DNA of 64,000 nucleotides from Leptospira broomii serovar Hurstbridge str. 5399 (GCF_000243715.2 NZ_AHMO02000008.1:359001-423000), one strand, 5' to 3'; shown: positions 38,062-48,510, numbered from the stretch's first letter. Notes: a model not told the origin generated them from the sequence alone. Translations and numbers: made by a program.

Positions 38062-40026
38062 TCAATCCCGTTGTAAGTCCGGTATTTGAGAAAAGAATTC
38101 CAAGCACTCAGGATTGAAAAGGGCATCCTTATTCGAAATCGGTTGCTGTTGGACCGCCCGCTTAACCGCAATTTCGACCTTTTTCATATTTCTAGTATAC
38201 GGTATGTCCGGCACTTCTAGTATTTTTGAAGGAACATGCCGGGGAGAGACTTTATCCTTGATCTCCTTCCGGATAAAACTTTCAAATTCGGGAGTTAGAT
38301 TCTTACCCTGGCTCATCTTTAAAAATAGGACAACCCGAACATCATCTTTCCAATCCTGTCCGATTACGACGGAATCGGCTATTTCAGGAATCGTTTCGAG
38401 CAAACTGTATAAATCTGCAGTGCCGATTCTGACTCCTCCGGGATTTAGCGTAGCATCGGATCGGCCGTAGACGATCATTCCTCCATGCTCGGTAATTTCC
38501 GCAAAATCGCCGTGTCGCCAAATTTCAGGGAAAACGTCGAAATATGCGCTTCTATATTTTTCTCCATCGGTATCATTCCAAAACTCAAGAGGCATGGAAG
38601 GAAATGGTTGAGTGCAAACCAATTCACCCTTGCCTTCACGCATTCGGTTTCCCGCATCGTCAAAAATTTGAACCGACATCCCGAGTCCCAAACATTGGAG
38701 TTCACCTTCATAAACAGGTAAATTCGGATTTCCTAATGCAAAACAGCCGTTTAAATCCGTTCCTCCGGAGATCGAGGAAAGCCTAACGTCTCTTTTCCAG
38801 GAATCATACACGTATCGAAAACCGTATCCTGGTAGCGGAGAACCGGTGGAGAGAATCGTCCTTAAGGACGATAAATTTTGAGTCGGCCGAAATTTGTCCT
38901 TCTCCAGGCTTAAAATGTATTTAGCTCCGACTCCGAAAACGTTAGTTCTCTTTTCGGTAGCATACTTAAATAAGACACCAGGGTCAGGGTAAAAAGGATT
39001 TCCATCAAAAAGTTGAACTGTCGCTCCTATGGATAGAGCGCTGACGAGCCAATTCCACATCATCCATCCGCAGGTCGTATAATAAAAAATCCGATCCTCC
39101 TCGTTTAGATCGGTATGTAGGGCGAGTTCTTTCCAGTGATTGAGAAATACTCCTGCACCCTGGACCATACATTTAGGGAGTCCGGTCGTTCCGGAAGAAT
39201 ACATTATATAAACGGGATGATCGAAAGAAAGCTGCTCGAATCGCGGACTTTTTCCTAAAAACGCTTTTGAAGCATCATAGAGAGGCATCGCAATCGAGGG
39301 GAAGTTTCGTAATCCTTCTGTAGAATTTGCATTCTGAACGGACGGATAGGTCGATACTAAGATAACTTTCAGATATGTAAGTTGTTCCGATATTTCCTTA
39401 ACGATTGTTGATAATGGAAGATTCTTTCCCTTAAACTCGTAACGATCCGTCGTTATTAAAACTTTCGGCTGAATCTGCCCGAATCTATCTAGAACGCCCT
39501 TGGCGCCGAAATCGGGAGAACAGGATGACCAGACGGCTCCAACTGCAGTGGCGGAAAGCATCGCAACGACAGTATCCGGAACATTAGGCATCAGACCCGC
39601 AATTCTATCGCCTGGCAAAATACCTATGGATCTAAAATACTCGGATAAGGCTCCTACCCTCCGCCAGAGTTCGGAAAAGGTCAGATCTTCTAAGGCTCCG
39701 CTTTCTCCGGCATAAATAATTGCAAGCTTGTCGTCTTTTCTGCGTAATAAATTTTCCGCAAAATTCAGTTTCGCGCCAGGGAAAAACCTTACGTCCCGAA
39801 ACGTTTTACCTTTGCGAAAAATTTCCTCGTAAGGGTGAGAATGAATGACGGGAGCATACTGCCAAAGAAGTCCCCAAAAATCTGCGGAGGAAGTTACGGA
39901 CCAAGAATGCAATTCCGAATAGCTAAGGAATGATTTTCCCGTTTTTTTTTCGACAAACCGTTGGAAGTTCGTCATTCGGGAATTAGCAATCTGTTCGGTA
40001 TTTGGGTTCCAAATCGGTTCGTTCAT
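38062..40026 (-). CDS. aacS: Acetoacetate--CoA ligase
   Basis: The protein (about 654 residues) activates acetoacetate to acetoacetyl-CoA with ATP. It has the acyl-adenylate core motif MYSSGTTGLPKCMVQG and the acetoacetyl-CoA synthetase N-terminus (AELHSWS-like SELHSWSVTSSADFW, KLNFAENLL). The C-terminal domain has YGRSDATLNPGGVRIG and ends in an amidated-lysine region (TRNMKKVE). It links to ketone body and short-chain fatty acid use, fitting a host- or environment-scavenging lifestyle. ATG 40026 is chosen; a GTG at 40035 adds three residues. Confidence 0.92.
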   Translation of the reverse strand: MNEPIWNPNTEQIANSRMTNFQRFVEKKTGKSFLSYSELHSWSVTSSADFWGLLWQYAPVIHSHPYEEIFRKGKTFRDVRFFPGAKLNFAENLLRRKDDKLAIIYAGESGALEDLTFSELWRRVGALSEYFRSIGILPGDRIAGLMPNVPDTVVAMLSATAVGAVWSSCSPDFGAKGVLDRFGQIQPKVLITTDRYEFKGKNLPLSTIVKEISEQLTYLKVILVSTYPSVQNANSTEGLRNFPSIAMPLYDASKAFLGKSPRFEQLSFDHPVYIMYSSGTTGLPKCMVQGAGVFLNHWKELALHTDLNEEDRIFYYTTCGWMMWNWLVSALSIGATVQLFDGNPFYPDPGVLFKYATEKRTNVFGVGAKYILSLEKDKFRPTQNLSSLRTILSTGSPLPGYGFRYVYDSWKRDVRLSSISGGTDLNGCFALGNPNLPVYEGELQCLGLGMSVQIFDDAGNRMREGKGELVCTQPFPSMPLEFWNDTDGEKYRSAYFDVFPEIWRHGDFAEITEHGGMIVYGRSDATLNPGGVRIGTADLYSLLETIPEIADSVVIGQDWKDDVRVVLFLKMSQGKNLTPEFESFIRKEIKDKVSPRHVPSKILEVPDIPYTRNMKKVEIAVKRAVQQQPISNKDALFNPECLEFFSQIPDLQRD

Positions 40027-40125
40027 ATTCGGCACGTAATGCTTGAGAAAAATCCCACTTTGGTCAACAGGAATTTGGTTGAGTAAGTAGAGCGAATCAC
40101 TTAACTATGTGGCGGGAGAATTCAC

Positions 40126-40539
40126 TTGCTCAATTTTCAGACCCATTTTGACGTCCCGACTCTTTTGTTTTTATGCATTAGCATTCTTTATGCCGGGCAC
40201 GGTTTCATACACCAACTGATCGTCGGAGGGGCGATTTCGGTTTTTCAACATCCAGACGAAAGGCAATCTCGCCTGATTTTAATGATCTGGATCGCAACCG
40301 GAGGGTTTATGAGTTTTTTAGGCCTACTCCCGACGACTCTCTTACTTTTATTCGGTCCGGAACCGGCGCCGGTGAAGGCCGCGCTGTGGACGAACTTTAT
40401 TGCACTGGGTTTTTTAGCGTTTCACTCTCTTATTTGCGGATTGAAACAGCTTCCCAAGCCGCTTAGAGTCGGTTTCTATTTCACTTTAGCATTTGCTGTG
40501 GCGCATCTTGCCTTTTTGATTCTTCACGGAAAAATATAA
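40126..40539 (+). CDS. Small four-helix membrane protein
   Basis: The 137-residue protein has four hydrophobic segments (about 8-28, 42-68, 75-97 and 105-133). The start is TTG 40126, supported by GGGAG at 40114-40118 with seven bases of spacing; no ATG fits. It is not recognised. It lies head-to-head with aacS and convergent with the pterin synthase homologue. It has no charged or catalytic motif that points to a function. Confidence 0.6.
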   Translation: MLNFQTHFDVPTLLFLCISILYAGHGFIHQLIVGGAISVFQHPDERQSRLILMIWIATGGFMSFLGLLPTTLLLLFGPEPAPVKAALWTNFIALGFLAFHSLICGLKQLPKPLRVGFYFTLAFAVAHLAFLILHGKI

Positions 40540-40549
40540 AAAGACGACG

Positions 40550-40957
40550 TTAACCTTGTAAAGGTTCAAAAAAGGCCAGATTCTCCGGACCTTCGTGGAT
40601 CACAATTCTCTCCACTCTCCCGTCCGCTGCGCTCACGCTTTCTTTGAGACCGCTATAAAACCAGCGAGCCATATTTTCCGACGTAGGGTTGATTTTTCTA
40701 AAATCGATATGTTCGTTAATCAGAATATGGTCCAATTCGGAGACCAGCTCCCTAAGCTTCTTTTTGGAAGTAAGAAAATCGAAACTAATCCCGTCTTTCC
40801 CTATATTCTTTCTTCCGGATAAATAAACTTCCACTTTAAAGGAATGGCCATGAATCGGCTCATCAGAGCCGTCTGGGAAATATTTATAAAGAAAATGTGA
40901 GGATTCAAAGCGTTCCTCTATCCGGATATAGAATTTGCCTGCTTCTTGAAAAAACAT
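40550..40957 (-). CDS. PTPS/QueD-fold protein of the cysteine-less PTPS-III type
   Basis: The 135-residue protein has the 6-pyruvoyltetrahydropterin synthase fold. Zinc ligands are His21 (ESSHFL) and His36/His38 (HGHSF), with ELDHILIN and SENMARWFY later. It has no cysteine at all. In place of the QueD CxxxHGH signature it has ExxHGH (Glu33-P-I-His36-G-His38). That signature defines PTPS-III enzymes, which replace dihydroneopterin aldolase (FolB) in folate synthesis by making 6-hydroxymethyl-dihydropterin. A folate role is therefore more likely than queuosine. The assignment needs a check that folB is absent. Confidence 0.75.
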   Translation of the reverse strand: MFFQEAGKFYIRIEERFESSHFLYKYFPDGSDEPIHGHSFKVEVYLSGRKNIGKDGISFDFLTSKKKLRELVSELDHILINEHIDFRKINPTSENMARWFYSGLKESVSAADGRVERIVIHEGPENLAFFEPLQG

Positions 40958-41024
40958 GGAATTGACTAACGGTCCGGGAGTCTATATACTGGAAGGAAAC
41001 CCGTACTAATAGGAGATTTTCCAC

Positions 41025-41252
41025 ATGTCGGAAGCGGTCAAGCCAAGATTTTATAAGGAAATGACGGTGGGTGAAGCGATTGCTTTGCATCCGGAAGCCG
41101 GCCTCGTTTTTTCAAGTTACCACTTAGGCGGTTGTTCTCATTGTTCCATCAATGAACTGGAGACGATCGAACAAGTTTGCATGGGCTATGGTGTAGAAGT
41201 AGAAGTACTGATTGAGAGCCTAAACAATCTGATGGAAGACGGAGAAGAATAA
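41025..41252 (+). CDS. DUF1858 domain protein
   Basis: The 75-residue protein matches the DUF1858 pattern: MTVGEAIALHPEAGLVFSSYHLGGCSHCSI followed by TIEQVCMGYGVEVEVLIESLN, read in parts. The CSHC pair suggests a redox or metal role, as in related ScdA/RIC N-terminal domains. A good AGGAG site (41011-41015) lies nine bases before ATG 41025. It is convergent with the next gene across a dispersed repeat copy. Confidence 0.85.
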   Translation: MSEAVKPRFYKEMTVGEAIALHPEAGLVFSSYHLGGCSHCSINELETIEQVCMGYGVEVEVLIESLNNLMEDGEE

Positions 41253-41301
41253 TATCTCCGCGTTTTTCTTAAATCTCGAACGAGAATTTTCGAGGATTGC
41301 C

Positions 41302-41453
41302 GTGGGAGCTCCAACAAAGATGTAGAGCGAGAAAATCCGTTGCAAGAAATGGATATGTATGATATAAGGGCTGCGGGTTTCTCCCACAAGCCCTCCTCCA
41401 CCACCCGAACCTGGGTGGGGGCCGTCGGCCCAAAAGGCGGAACGGCCATTCCG
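41302..41453 (+). repeat. Dispersed structured repeat, copy 2
   Basis: This is the second copy of the element at 37893-38043, in the same orientation. Here the opening GTGGGAG (41302-41308) pairs exactly with CTCCCAC (41381-41387). CCACCC (41401-41406) pairs with GGGTGG (41413-41418). GGCC-GTC-GGCC follows at 41420-41430, and CGGAA/TTCCG closes the element. Like copy 1, it lies between convergent genes. Confidence 0.85.
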
Positions 41454-41469
41454 AAATATTAGACCGGAG

Positions 41470-42258
41470 TTAATCTTCTTCAGGGATATAGTAGTATCTT
41501 GTTCCAGCCTTTCGAAAGTATCTTGTAATTTCCCCGGTCCAACCTTCCACCACTTTTAAGCGCCTTCTAAATGTATCTTCGGGAATGCGAAACGTGTCGC
41601 CCAAGGTATCGTAACGAAAAAAACGGATTCCTCTTGCATTACGAATCATTAATAGGTTTCCCGGCTCGGTCTCCCAATGCCTTTCCCCTTCCCAAGTAAA
41701 GTAGATTGTGCGACTTGGAAAGACTGGATACTTTCTTCCTTCGTACAAGACCCTATCCTTACTTCTATCAACGTTTCGAAAAATTTTTTTGGGACCGCTT
41801 TTAATAATAAAGTTAATGGTTCCACAACGAAAGGTTAAGAATAGAGGAATTCCGGAAAAAGTCATTCCTTCGATTCCTAACGGCGGTGTCACTTGCGTCG
41901 TCAAAGAGCCAGTGCTCTTGGTAATACGATCCAATTTTGTTCTCATCGAATCGTCTAAAAATTCTACGGTATCGTCTTTTCTAATTTTTTCTAACTGTCG
42001 GTAAATAATGTCGAACTCGCGCTTCTCATATGCTTTGTTCTTTACGAAGCCGTCCAACTGGCGTTTTAAATTAGCCAATCTCGCTCGAAAATAAGGAGTA
42101 TCGTTCCTGCTGGCAACGTCGAACATTTCTTCCCATAAAGTTTCCAGTTCACGGACTTCGGTATTTCTATCAAAGGTACTTTTTTCAACTTCCTCCAATA
42201 TGTAGCGAAATCTACGTTTTAAATCGAAAAGAAATCGGGAATCCTTGACTCGTTCCAT
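41470..42258 (-). CDS. Hypothetical protein next to the rod-shape cluster
   Basis: The 262-residue protein is not recognised. Residues 1 to about 115 are charged and helical, with a likely coiled coil (FLFDLKRRFRYILEEVEK, LARLKRQLDG-like repeats). Residues ~135-262 are beta-rich (PLFLTFRCGTINFIIKSG, RTIYFTWEGE, RGIRFFRYDTLGDTFRI). No signal or membrane segment is seen. A distant CheW-like beta domain was considered but is not supported. It lies 75 bases downstream of rodA on the same strand, so it may be cotranscribed with the mre cluster. Confidence 0.55.
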   Translation of the reverse strand: MERVKDSRFLFDLKRRFRYILEEVEKSTFDRNTEVRELETLWEEMFDVASRNDTPYFRARLANLKRQLDGFVKNKAYEKREFDIIYRQLEKIRKDDTVEFLDDSMRTKLDRITKSTGSLTTQVTPPLGIEGMTFSGIPLFLTFRCGTINFIIKSGPKKIFRNVDRSKDRVLYEGRKYPVFPSRTIYFTWEGERHWETEPGNLLMIRNARGIRFFRYDTLGDTFRIPEDTFRRRLKVVEGWTGEITRYFRKAGTRYYYIPEED

Positions 42259-42333
42259 GGGGTAGTCCTACTATTATCGGTTCATCTTGAAGAATAGGAA
42301 AATATGTTTAGCCGAGATTTTCTATCCGCCGAA

Positions 42334-43854
42334 TCAGTTTGCGTGTTTTCGCATCTTAATCGAAAGAATAATTCCGGCGGCGATCATCGACATAATTAGG
42401 TGCGAACCTCCGTAACTCATGAATGATAAAGGAATCCCGGTTACGGGCATCAGCCCTAAGACGATTCCGATATTAATCGCCATATGGTAGAAAAGTAAGG
42501 CAACAATACCCGAAGCGAGTAACGATCCGAAACGGTCCTTACTTTCATAACTGATCTGCAGGCCTCGTAAAGGAATGGAAAACAAGAAGAAAAGTAAAAA
42601 GACCGAACCGATAAATCCGGTCTGTTCTGCCCAAGAGGCGAAAATAAAATCCGTACTTGATTCGGGAACGTGAGGAATTTTCCCTTCGGTCATTTCCGCG
42701 TTTAAGAACCCTTTCCCTACTAGCTTTCCGGAGCCGACGGCCGGTTTGGATGCGCGCAATTGATAACCGGCTCCCTGCTTAAATTCGTCCGGATTGAGGA
42801 ACGCCGTTAAACGAATTACCTGATTTTCACGAAAGGGAACTGTTTTCATAACCACAACGGCGGAAAGGATGCTGATCCCGACTATTCCGAGAGGAATATA
42901 ATACGTTCTTAAAGTTTTTGCGCCTCGAGCGATACGGAGCAGAATCATGATTACACTCAGTACGATTAAAGTCCCGCCTACTCCGATCAACAATCCCTGA
43001 TTGGACAAAAGTTTAAAAACAAAACTCGCTTCTAAATCGATTACCTGATCGACGGCTTCTCGTAACGAGCCCAACGTCTTAGGCGTTAGATTTACGCCTG
43101 CGATATCTTTTCCGTCAAGGACCTGCCAAATCTTTCCCCCAAGTCGGTTTACGATAGATAATAAATCCGTTTTCCCAGTCCTCTGCAAGAAGGCCAAAAT
43201 ATCGTTTAACAAAGTCAAACGTGAATACTCCACATACATAGGAATCAACAAGGAAATTCCCCCCAAAGTCAGGAAAGAACTAATGTGAAGATAGTCAGCT
43301 CCGCCTAAGAACAGCATTGTGAATAAAATTGGAAGAAAAGAGACTGCCGTCCCGAAATCGGGCTGCAAAAGAATCAACGCCATCGGAACGAGCACGATCA
43401 CGAAAGGAAGAATCAAAACCGTGATTTTCTTCATTTCCTTTTCTCTCAGCACGAGATATTGTCCGAGAAGAATTACCGTGGATAATTTAGCGAATTCCGA
43501 AGCCTGAATTCCAACCGGTCCGATTTTCAACCAGGAACGAGCTCCGCGACCGGAAGGCAAATAACCTATTCCCGGAATCAAAGTAAGCACAAGAAGGAAT
43601 ATTACGAATAAGTAAATGAACAATGCATACGAACCGATCAACTGGTAGTTCACTCGAGAGATGAACCACATTGCGACTAACCCTATGAGAAAATACAGAA
43701 ACTGTCTCGCCCATTTATGAGCGAACAACCCTGATCCTTGGTCGTCGAAATTGAATTCCTGAGAATATAAAGTAAGTACGCTGCATAAAACGACTATAAC
43801 TACCGAGATCACGAGAAAGTAGTCGATGCGATCGATGGATCTATCTGACATCAT
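42334..43854 (-). CDS. rodA: Rod-shape SEDS glycosyltransferase RodA, with an insertion
   Basis: RodA polymerises lipid II into glycan strands and works with PBP2. The 506-residue protein has the SEDS signature segments ([23 protein letters not shown] with Asp166, and the final [10 protein letters not shown]). It is longer than the usual ~370-430. The extra part is around residues 208-283, a charged stretch ([17 protein letters not shown]) in an extracytoplasmic loop. The start is ATG 43854 inside the end of pbp2 (14-base overlap); a longer frame to 43977 gives a basic, non-RodA extension. Confidence 0.93.
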   Translation of the reverse strand: MMSDRSIDRIDYFLVISVVIVVLCSVLTLYSQEFNFDDQGSGLFAHKWARQFLYFLIGLVAMWFISRVNYQLIGSYALFIYLFVIFLLVLTLIPGIGYLPSGRGARSWLKIGPVGIQASEFAKLSTVILLGQYLVLREKEMKKITVLILPFVIVLVPMALILLQPDFGTAVSFLPILFTMLFLGGADYLHISSFLTLGGISLLIPMYVEYSRLTLLNDILAFLQRTGKTDLLSIVNRLGGKIWQVLDGKDIAGVNLTPKTLGSLREAVDQVIDLEASFVFKLLSNQGLLIGVGGTLIVLSVIMILLRIARGAKTLRTYYIPLGIVGISILSAVVVMKTVPFRENQVIRLTAFLNPDEFKQGAGYQLRASKPAVGSGKLVGKGFLNAEMTEGKIPHVPESSTDFIFASWAEQTGFIGSVFLLFFLFSIPLRGLQISYESKDRFGSLLASGIVALLFYHMAINIGIVLGLMPVTGIPLSFMSYGGSHLIMSMIAAGIILSIKMRKHAN

Positions 43855-45787
43855 TGGATTTCTCCGGAAGAACGGGGGAACCGGGTTCTGGAGCTTCCAC
43901 GACCCGTTTGAAACTACCCGGTGGGAAGGCTGCTCGAAACATTTCTCTTGCGACCGGTGCCGCGCCCGCGGCCCCACCGATACCGTATTCGACGAAGACT
44001 GCGATTAAAACCTGCTCGCTTACGGGCGCACTAGCAGGCGCATATCCTACAAACCAAGCATGATTCGATCCCGACGAACCTCTTCTTCTAGTTTGGGCTG
44101 TTCCCGTTTTTCCGGCGATATCCGGTAATCCGGGTTTGTTAAGAACGTAAGACGCAGTTCCGCTTTTGACCACCAAACGTAGTCCTGCCTTAATGGCCTC
44201 GACTGTGGAAGGCTGGATCGGGATGTCTCTTAATATCTGAGGTTCAGTGCGATTGATAATCGAATTATCTACGGGATCTCGAATTTCACTTACGGTATAG
44301 GGCTGATAGATTTGTCCTCGATTAAGCAAACCTGCGTAAAAAAGCGCCATTCCCAGTGGAGTTACGGACATGAAGCCCTGTCCTATGGAAAGATTGATCG
44401 TATCCCCGTCGAACCATTTCGTTCCATACGTTCTCTTCTTCCATGCCGAAGAAGGGACAAAGCCTTGCTTTTCGTCCGGAAGATCGATATTGGATTTTGC
44501 ATCCAATCCGAAAAGACGAGAATACGTTAGGATCGGATCGGATCCCAATTTGTAGCCGAGATTATAAAAGTAAACCGAACAGGACTTTTGTAGTGCGTGT
44601 GCCAAATCATTTGTTCCATGGCCGCCTTTTTCCCAACATAGGAAAACCTGATCGGGAACTCCTGCAAACGTGGATTTTAATATAAAACTTCCATTACAAC
44701 TGTATGTGGTCTCGGGAGTGTAATCCACTTTATGACCGCTCTCCAACGCCGCTAAAGCAACTAACGTTTTGTATGTGGACGCGGGAGGAAATTTCGATTG
44801 TATCGCTAAATTTAAAAATCCGCCGTTCGAATCTACGCGTTTATAATGCGCCGTTCGTTCGGACCGGTTTTTGCCCGATAGAACGTTAGGATCAAAACTG
44901 GGATTAGAAGCCATTGCCAATACTTCCCCGGTAGCAGGACGCATCGCGATTGCCGTTCCCCTCGCTCCCTTTAACGCTTTATAAGCTGCGATCTGGATGT
45001 CTTTATCGATCGTGAGGATCAGGTTGTTCCCCGGAGTCGAATGCTCCACGACTCTCTCTTCTTCTATATTGCCTTCGGAACTGCGCTTTTGGATTCGAAA
45101 ACCGTCTGTTCCGCGCAATCTGTCGTCATATTCCAATTCCAAGCCGCTCTTCCCAAGCCATTGATAGGATTTAATCTCTCGTGTTAAAAGATCCGTTTTG
45201 GACGGTTTCCCGATATATCCCGTGACATGCGCGAGAGCCGGACCCATTTTGTAGATGCGTCGAGGCGACGGGACCAAAATTACGTATTTCGAAATCGTAT
45301 CGAATACCGAAATCCTTTCCTGTTGCGCCTTGCTGATCGCCTCAAGCAAAACGAAGGGCTTTTTCGATTTAATATTCTTGGAGAATCTCGGTTCTATCAA
45401 ATCCTCTTCGTAGTACGACATCGGAATCGAAAGCGTTCTAGCGAATTCATGCAAGAAATTTCGAACTTTCGAAGGATCGTATTTTAAAAGAGACGTATTT
45501 AAGACGGCGTCCAAACTGGAATAATTGGAGACCAGTGCCATAGAAGTCTCCGGAGTAAGAAAATTCCGATCAAACATTTCTCCGCGAGCTGCGGGAATCG
45601 TCTCACTCTTTCGAACGAACTTTTCAGCTTTTAAGGAATTATTCGTCCCTTGAACGATTTGCAGATTAAAAAGCTGGATCACGAAGGAGGCCAACGTAAA
45701 TACCACAAAACCGGAAAATACGTAAAGACGAACTCGAAAGCTCCTCTCTAGTTTAAACTCTGTGGATGTGGGAGATCCTCCGAGCAC
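43841..45787 (-). CDS. mrdA: Penicillin-binding protein 2 (transpeptidase of the elongasome)
   Basis: The 648-residue protein has one N-terminal membrane helix, a PBP dimerisation domain and a transpeptidase domain. The catalytic SxxK is in [13 protein letters not shown], and the KTG box is in AGKTGTAQ. The second motif reads SCS in [10 protein letters not shown] rather than the textbook SxN. It cross-links new glycan made by RodA. The start is GTG 45787, placed by a GGAGG at 45797-45793 with five bases of spacing. It directly follows the mreD stop. Confidence 0.95.
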   Translation of the reverse strand: MLGGSPTSTEFKLERSFRVRLYVFSGFVVFTLASFVIQLFNLQIVQGTNNSLKAEKFVRKSETIPAARGEMFDRNFLTPETSMALVSNYSSLDAVLNTSLLKYDPSKVRNFLHEFARTLSIPMSYYEEDLIEPRFSKNIKSKKPFVLLEAISKAQQERISVFDTISKYVILVPSPRRIYKMGPALAHVTGYIGKPSKTDLLTREIKSYQWLGKSGLELEYDDRLRGTDGFRIQKRSSEGNIEEERVVEHSTPGNNLILTIDKDIQIAAYKALKGARGTAIAMRPATGEVLAMASNPSFDPNVLSGKNRSERTAHYKRVDSNGGFLNLAIQSKFPPASTYKTLVALAALESGHKVDYTPETTYSCNGSFILKSTFAGVPDQVFLCWEKGGHGTNDLAHALQKSCSVYFYNLGYKLGSDPILTYSRLFGLDAKSNIDLPDEKQGFVPSSAWKKRTYGTKWFDGDTINLSIGQGFMSVTPLGMALFYAGLLNRGQIYQPYTVSEIRDPVDNSIINRTEPQILRDIPIQPSTVEAIKAGLRLVVKSGTASYVLNKPGLPDIAGKTGTAQTRRRGSSGSNHAWFVGYAPASAPVSEQVLIAVFVEYGIGGAAGAAPVAREMFRAAFPPGSFKRVVEAPEPGSPVLPEKSNDVR

Positions 45788-46291
45788 TTAAGCCTCCACT
45801 TGTTCCAGTCTGTACAATTTACCGAGTAAATAAAAGAACAACGGAGCGATGATCGCGTTGTAAATCGACGTACTGAAGATAGAATAGCTTAAATTCTCGT
45901 GAAAGAAAAGCGAAAATAGAAAATAAGTGGCCACTCGCGTGATTAGGGTGATTACCAAAGAGTAAAGAGTTATAGAAAGATAATTCTCATGGTATGCCGA
46001 CCTGGCGAATTTACCGATCAAATATCCCATTACACAGAACGTTAAGGAATGTAATCCGATCTTATAAGTCATTACATTCCCGACTATCTCTCCCCCCAAA
46101 CCGGAGTCGGAGAGTAACCCACCGAAAAAGCCGATCCAAATCCCGGCCATTGCGCCCTTTCGAAGCGCGAAGAAAAGTACGAACAGGACCATAAAGTCCG
46201 GTTTATTTCCCCACATTTCCAAGGCATTTGTCCCGTTTAGGAAGTGAGAAATAAAAATGCCCGCAGCTATGACTACATATTCGAGGATCAT
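45788..46291 (-). CDS. mreD: Rod shape-determining protein MreD
   Basis: The 167-residue membrane protein has five to six hydrophobic segments and the family-like [17 protein letters not shown] and [13 protein letters not shown] stretches. It links MreC and the cytoplasmic MreB filament in the elongation complex. It overlaps mreC by four bases (ATGA) and is followed by pbp2 at once. Confidence 0.9.
   Translation of the reverse strand: MILEYVVIAAGIFISHFLNGTNALEMWGNKPDFMVLFVLFFALRKGAMAGIWIGFFGGLLSDSGLGGEIVGNVMTYKIGLHSLTFCVMGYLIGKFARSAYHENYLSITLYSLVITLITRVATYFLFSLFFHENLSYSIFSTSIYNAIIAPLFFYLLGKLYRLEQVEA
45793..45797 (-). promoter_or_regulatory. Ribosome-binding site supporting the GTG start of pbp2
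   Basis: The minus strand reads GGAGG here, inside the 3' end of mreD and five bases before GTG 45787. No alternative ATG exists before the membrane helix of PBP2. Confidence 0.65.
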
Positions 46292-47412
46292 TCGTTTTGT
46301 TCCTCTTCGGAGAAGCCGGAGCCGCCATCCACCTTTGGTTTTACAGGCTTTCTATTCTGAGGCTGAGGAGGAATTGTTCCGCCTTGCACCGGAGGAACCG
46401 GATTCTTTGGCTCCCGATCTTCCTTCGGATAATTTAACTCCCCAAAATAAGGATTTTCAATATTAATATTTTGACCTTCAGGCCAAGTCTCCGCCCATTT
46501 TTCCGGAAGTTTCATTACGATCGTAACTGACTCCAGCATATCAAAGCGAACGAAAGGTTTCAAAAATGCAGTCTTGAAACTTCCGTTCCTAGGGCCTTCT
46601 TCCGTGATGATCCCGACGGGAATTCCCGGCGGAAACACTCCGGAAGACCCGGACGAATAAACGGCCTTTCCGATCTTGCTCAGAGATTCCGTATATTGGA
46701 TCATTTCGGTGGGACCCATCGGATAATCTCCAAAAACCCTCGGATCGATAACGATACCGCTATCGATATAATTCATCAATGCTTCCGTTCCGCGTCCTGA
46801 GTTCCCTGAAAGACTTGCCCACAAGTTGCTGTCCGGAATCGAAACCCCCATATTAAAATTGGAATTGATTAAGGGCTGAACGACTGCCGATCCTCCGGTG
46901 ACTGCTATCACCTTGCCGACAAGCGCTTCGATGATTTCGCCCTTTTGATCCACTGAACGGGCCGTGACTGGCATATAAGGTTTAATCCCTGCTTCGGAAC
47001 CTTTATCGATGATGATCGTTCTATATATCGAATTCAAACGAACGGAAAGAACCTCCGCTTTCACGCTGGAAAACTTTTGCCTCGTATTGAAATGCAATTC
47101 TCGACGGAGCGTCTCGTTTTCCCTCCCTAGACGATCCAGGTCTTGCGGAAGAAGTTTATATTCATCCATGGCGGCGACGCAAGCGTCTCGCTCTTGCCGA
47201 ACGGTTTCGAAAGATTCAAGTTTCGTATAGGCGCCCTTAAAGAAGGAACCGATTCCGTCGATTGAACCCGAAACCGTATCCCCCACTCTTTGAAAGCTTG
47301 CAATCCCTCGTACTAGCACATTACTTTTAAATGTTAGCGATAATAAAGAGAATAGAATACAAAAAAGGAGGGAGACAGTTTCCTTACTCTTACTGACCTG
47401 AATCCAAAGCAT
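46288..47412 (-). CDS. mreC: Rod shape-determining protein MreC
   Basis: The 374-residue protein has a short N-terminal cytoplasmic part, one membrane helix ([14 protein letters not shown]), a coiled coil (about 65-100) and the MreC beta-barrel domains ([31 protein letters not shown]). Its C-terminal ~60 residues are proline-rich and low in complexity. It scaffolds the periplasmic face of the elongasome and activates PBP2. Confidence 0.94.
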   Translation of the reverse strand: MLWIQVSKSKETVSLLFCILFSLLSLTFKSNVLVRGIASFQRVGDTVSGSIDGIGSFFKGAYTKLESFETVRQERDACVAAMDEYKLLPQDLDRLGRENETLRRELHFNTRQKFSSVKAEVLSVRLNSIYRTIIIDKGSEAGIKPYMPVTARSVDQKGEIIEALVGKVIAVTGGSAVVQPLINSNFNMGVSIPDSNLWASLSGNSGRGTEALMNYIDSGIVIDPRVFGDYPMGPTEMIQYTESLSKIGKAVYSSGSSGVFPPGIPVGIITEEGPRNGSFKTAFLKPFVRFDMLESVTIVMKLPEKWAETWPEGQNINIENPYFGELNYPKEDREPKNPVPPVQGGTIPPQPQNRKPVKPKVDGGSGFSEEEQNE

Positions 47413-47426
47413 GTAACGTTTAGCAA

Positions 47427-47468
47427 CCCGCCCAGCCTTAGATCGCTCGGACCGGCGACTCGGGCGGG
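47427..47468. promoter_or_regulatory. Stem CCCGCCC/GGGCGGG between mreB and mreC
   Basis: CCCGCCC (47427-47433) and GGGCGGG (47462-47468) pair perfectly around a 28-base loop, in the 75-base gap between mreB and mreC. No T-tract follows. It could lower downstream expression relative to mreB or protect the mreB mRNA 3' end. Confidence 0.3.
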
Positions 47469-47487
47469 ATGTCCCCCGAAGGAACCC

Positions 47488-48510
47488 TTAACGGATTCCT
47501 GGTTTTATATATTTCAACTCGTCTAGATATTTTCCAGTACCTAAAACAACGCAAGTTAGAGGGTTCTCTGCTCGGAAAACTGGCACACCGGTTTCCTTGG
47601 AAAGATAGGTTTCCAGCCCTCGTAAAAGGCATCCGCCTCCTGTTAGCACAATTCCGCGCTCCACTATATCCGAAGCAAGTTCAGGAGGAGTCCGTTCTAA
47701 AACTCTCTTAATCCCGTCTAGAATTTCGTCGGTAGGCTCTTTGAGAGCCTTGCGGATTTCGTTCGATTCCAATTCTAACGTCCTGGGCAGACCCGAAATA
47801 GCATCCCGGCCTTTAACTTCCATGGTCTCCGTTTTCTTTTCCGGATAGGCATTACCGATGGTCAGTTTGATATCTTCCGCAGTTCTTTCCCCCACGACGA
47901 GGTTGTACTGATTCCGTAAATATTTGATAATTGCTTCGTCAAATTCGTCCCCGCCGGTTCGGATCGATTCTGCGATTACCATTCCTCCGAGAGAAATCAC
48001 CGCAATCTCGGTTGTCCCGCCGCCGATATCGACGATCATATTTCCTGCTGGTTCGTTAATTGGAATGTTTGCGCCGATCGCAGCCGCCAAAGCTTCTTCT
48101 ATTAGGAAGATTTCGCGAGCGCCTGCTTGTTCAGCGGATTCTCGGACGGCACGACGTTCCACCTCGGTGATTCCCGAGGGAACTCCAATCACAATCCGTG
48201 GCTTCACGAATGTGGTCCGATTATGAACCTTTGCAATGAAGTAACGAATCATCTTTTCCACGGTTTCGAAGTCGGCGATAACTCCGTCCTTCATCGGTCG
48301 TATCGCGACGATTTCACCGGGTGTTCTCCCGAGCATTCTTTTGGCTTCCTGTCCTACCGCCAAAACCTTTCCGGTGGCAGCGTGCACCGCTACTACGGAA
48401 GGCTCGGAGAGTACGATCCCCTGGCCTTTCACGTGAACCAACGTGTTTGCGGTTCCGAGGTCGATTCCCATATCATTGGAAAATAGTCCGTAGAGCTTAT
48501 CGAATATCAT
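47488..48510 (-). CDS. mreB: Rod shape-determining actin homologue MreB
   Basis: The 340-residue protein is a bacterial actin that guides side-wall synthesis. It has the phosphate-binding loops [13 protein letters not shown] and [13 protein letters not shown], the adenosine loop [12 protein letters not shown] and the membrane-binding amphipathic N-terminus ([14 protein letters not shown]). It is the first gene of the mre-pbp2-rodA cluster. AAGGGAAAG precedes ATG 48510, a fair ribosome site. Confidence 0.98.
   Translation of the reverse strand: MIFDKLYGLFSNDMGIDLGTANTLVHVKGQGIVLSEPSVVAVHAATGKVLAVGQEAKRMLGRTPGEIVAIRPMKDGVIADFETVEKMIRYFIAKVHNRTTFVKPRIVIGVPSGITEVERRAVRESAEQAGAREIFLIEEALAAAIGANIPINEPAGNMIVDIGGGTTEIAVISLGGMVIAESIRTGGDEFDEAIIKYLRNQYNLVVGERTAEDIKLTIGNAYPEKKTETMEVKGRDAISGLPRTLELESNEIRKALKEPTDEILDGIKRVLERTPPELASDIVERGIVLTGGGCLLRGLETYLSKETGVPVFRAENPLTCVVLGTGKYLDELKYIKPGIR

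Noticed and set aside
41186..41449. Minus-strand open frame of 87 codons in the dispersed repeat
   Set aside because: It overlaps the end of the DUF1858 gene and the repeat, matches no protein, and is mirrored by a broken frame in copy 1.
41470..42258. Hypothetical gene as a CheW-like protein
   Set aside because: Only a vague beta-strand similarity was seen; the CheW core glycines and partner-binding pattern are not evident.
43855..43977. 41-residue upstream extension of RodA
   Set aside because: It lies wholly inside the pbp2 coding end and lacks RodA character; the ATG at 43854 gives the family N-terminus.
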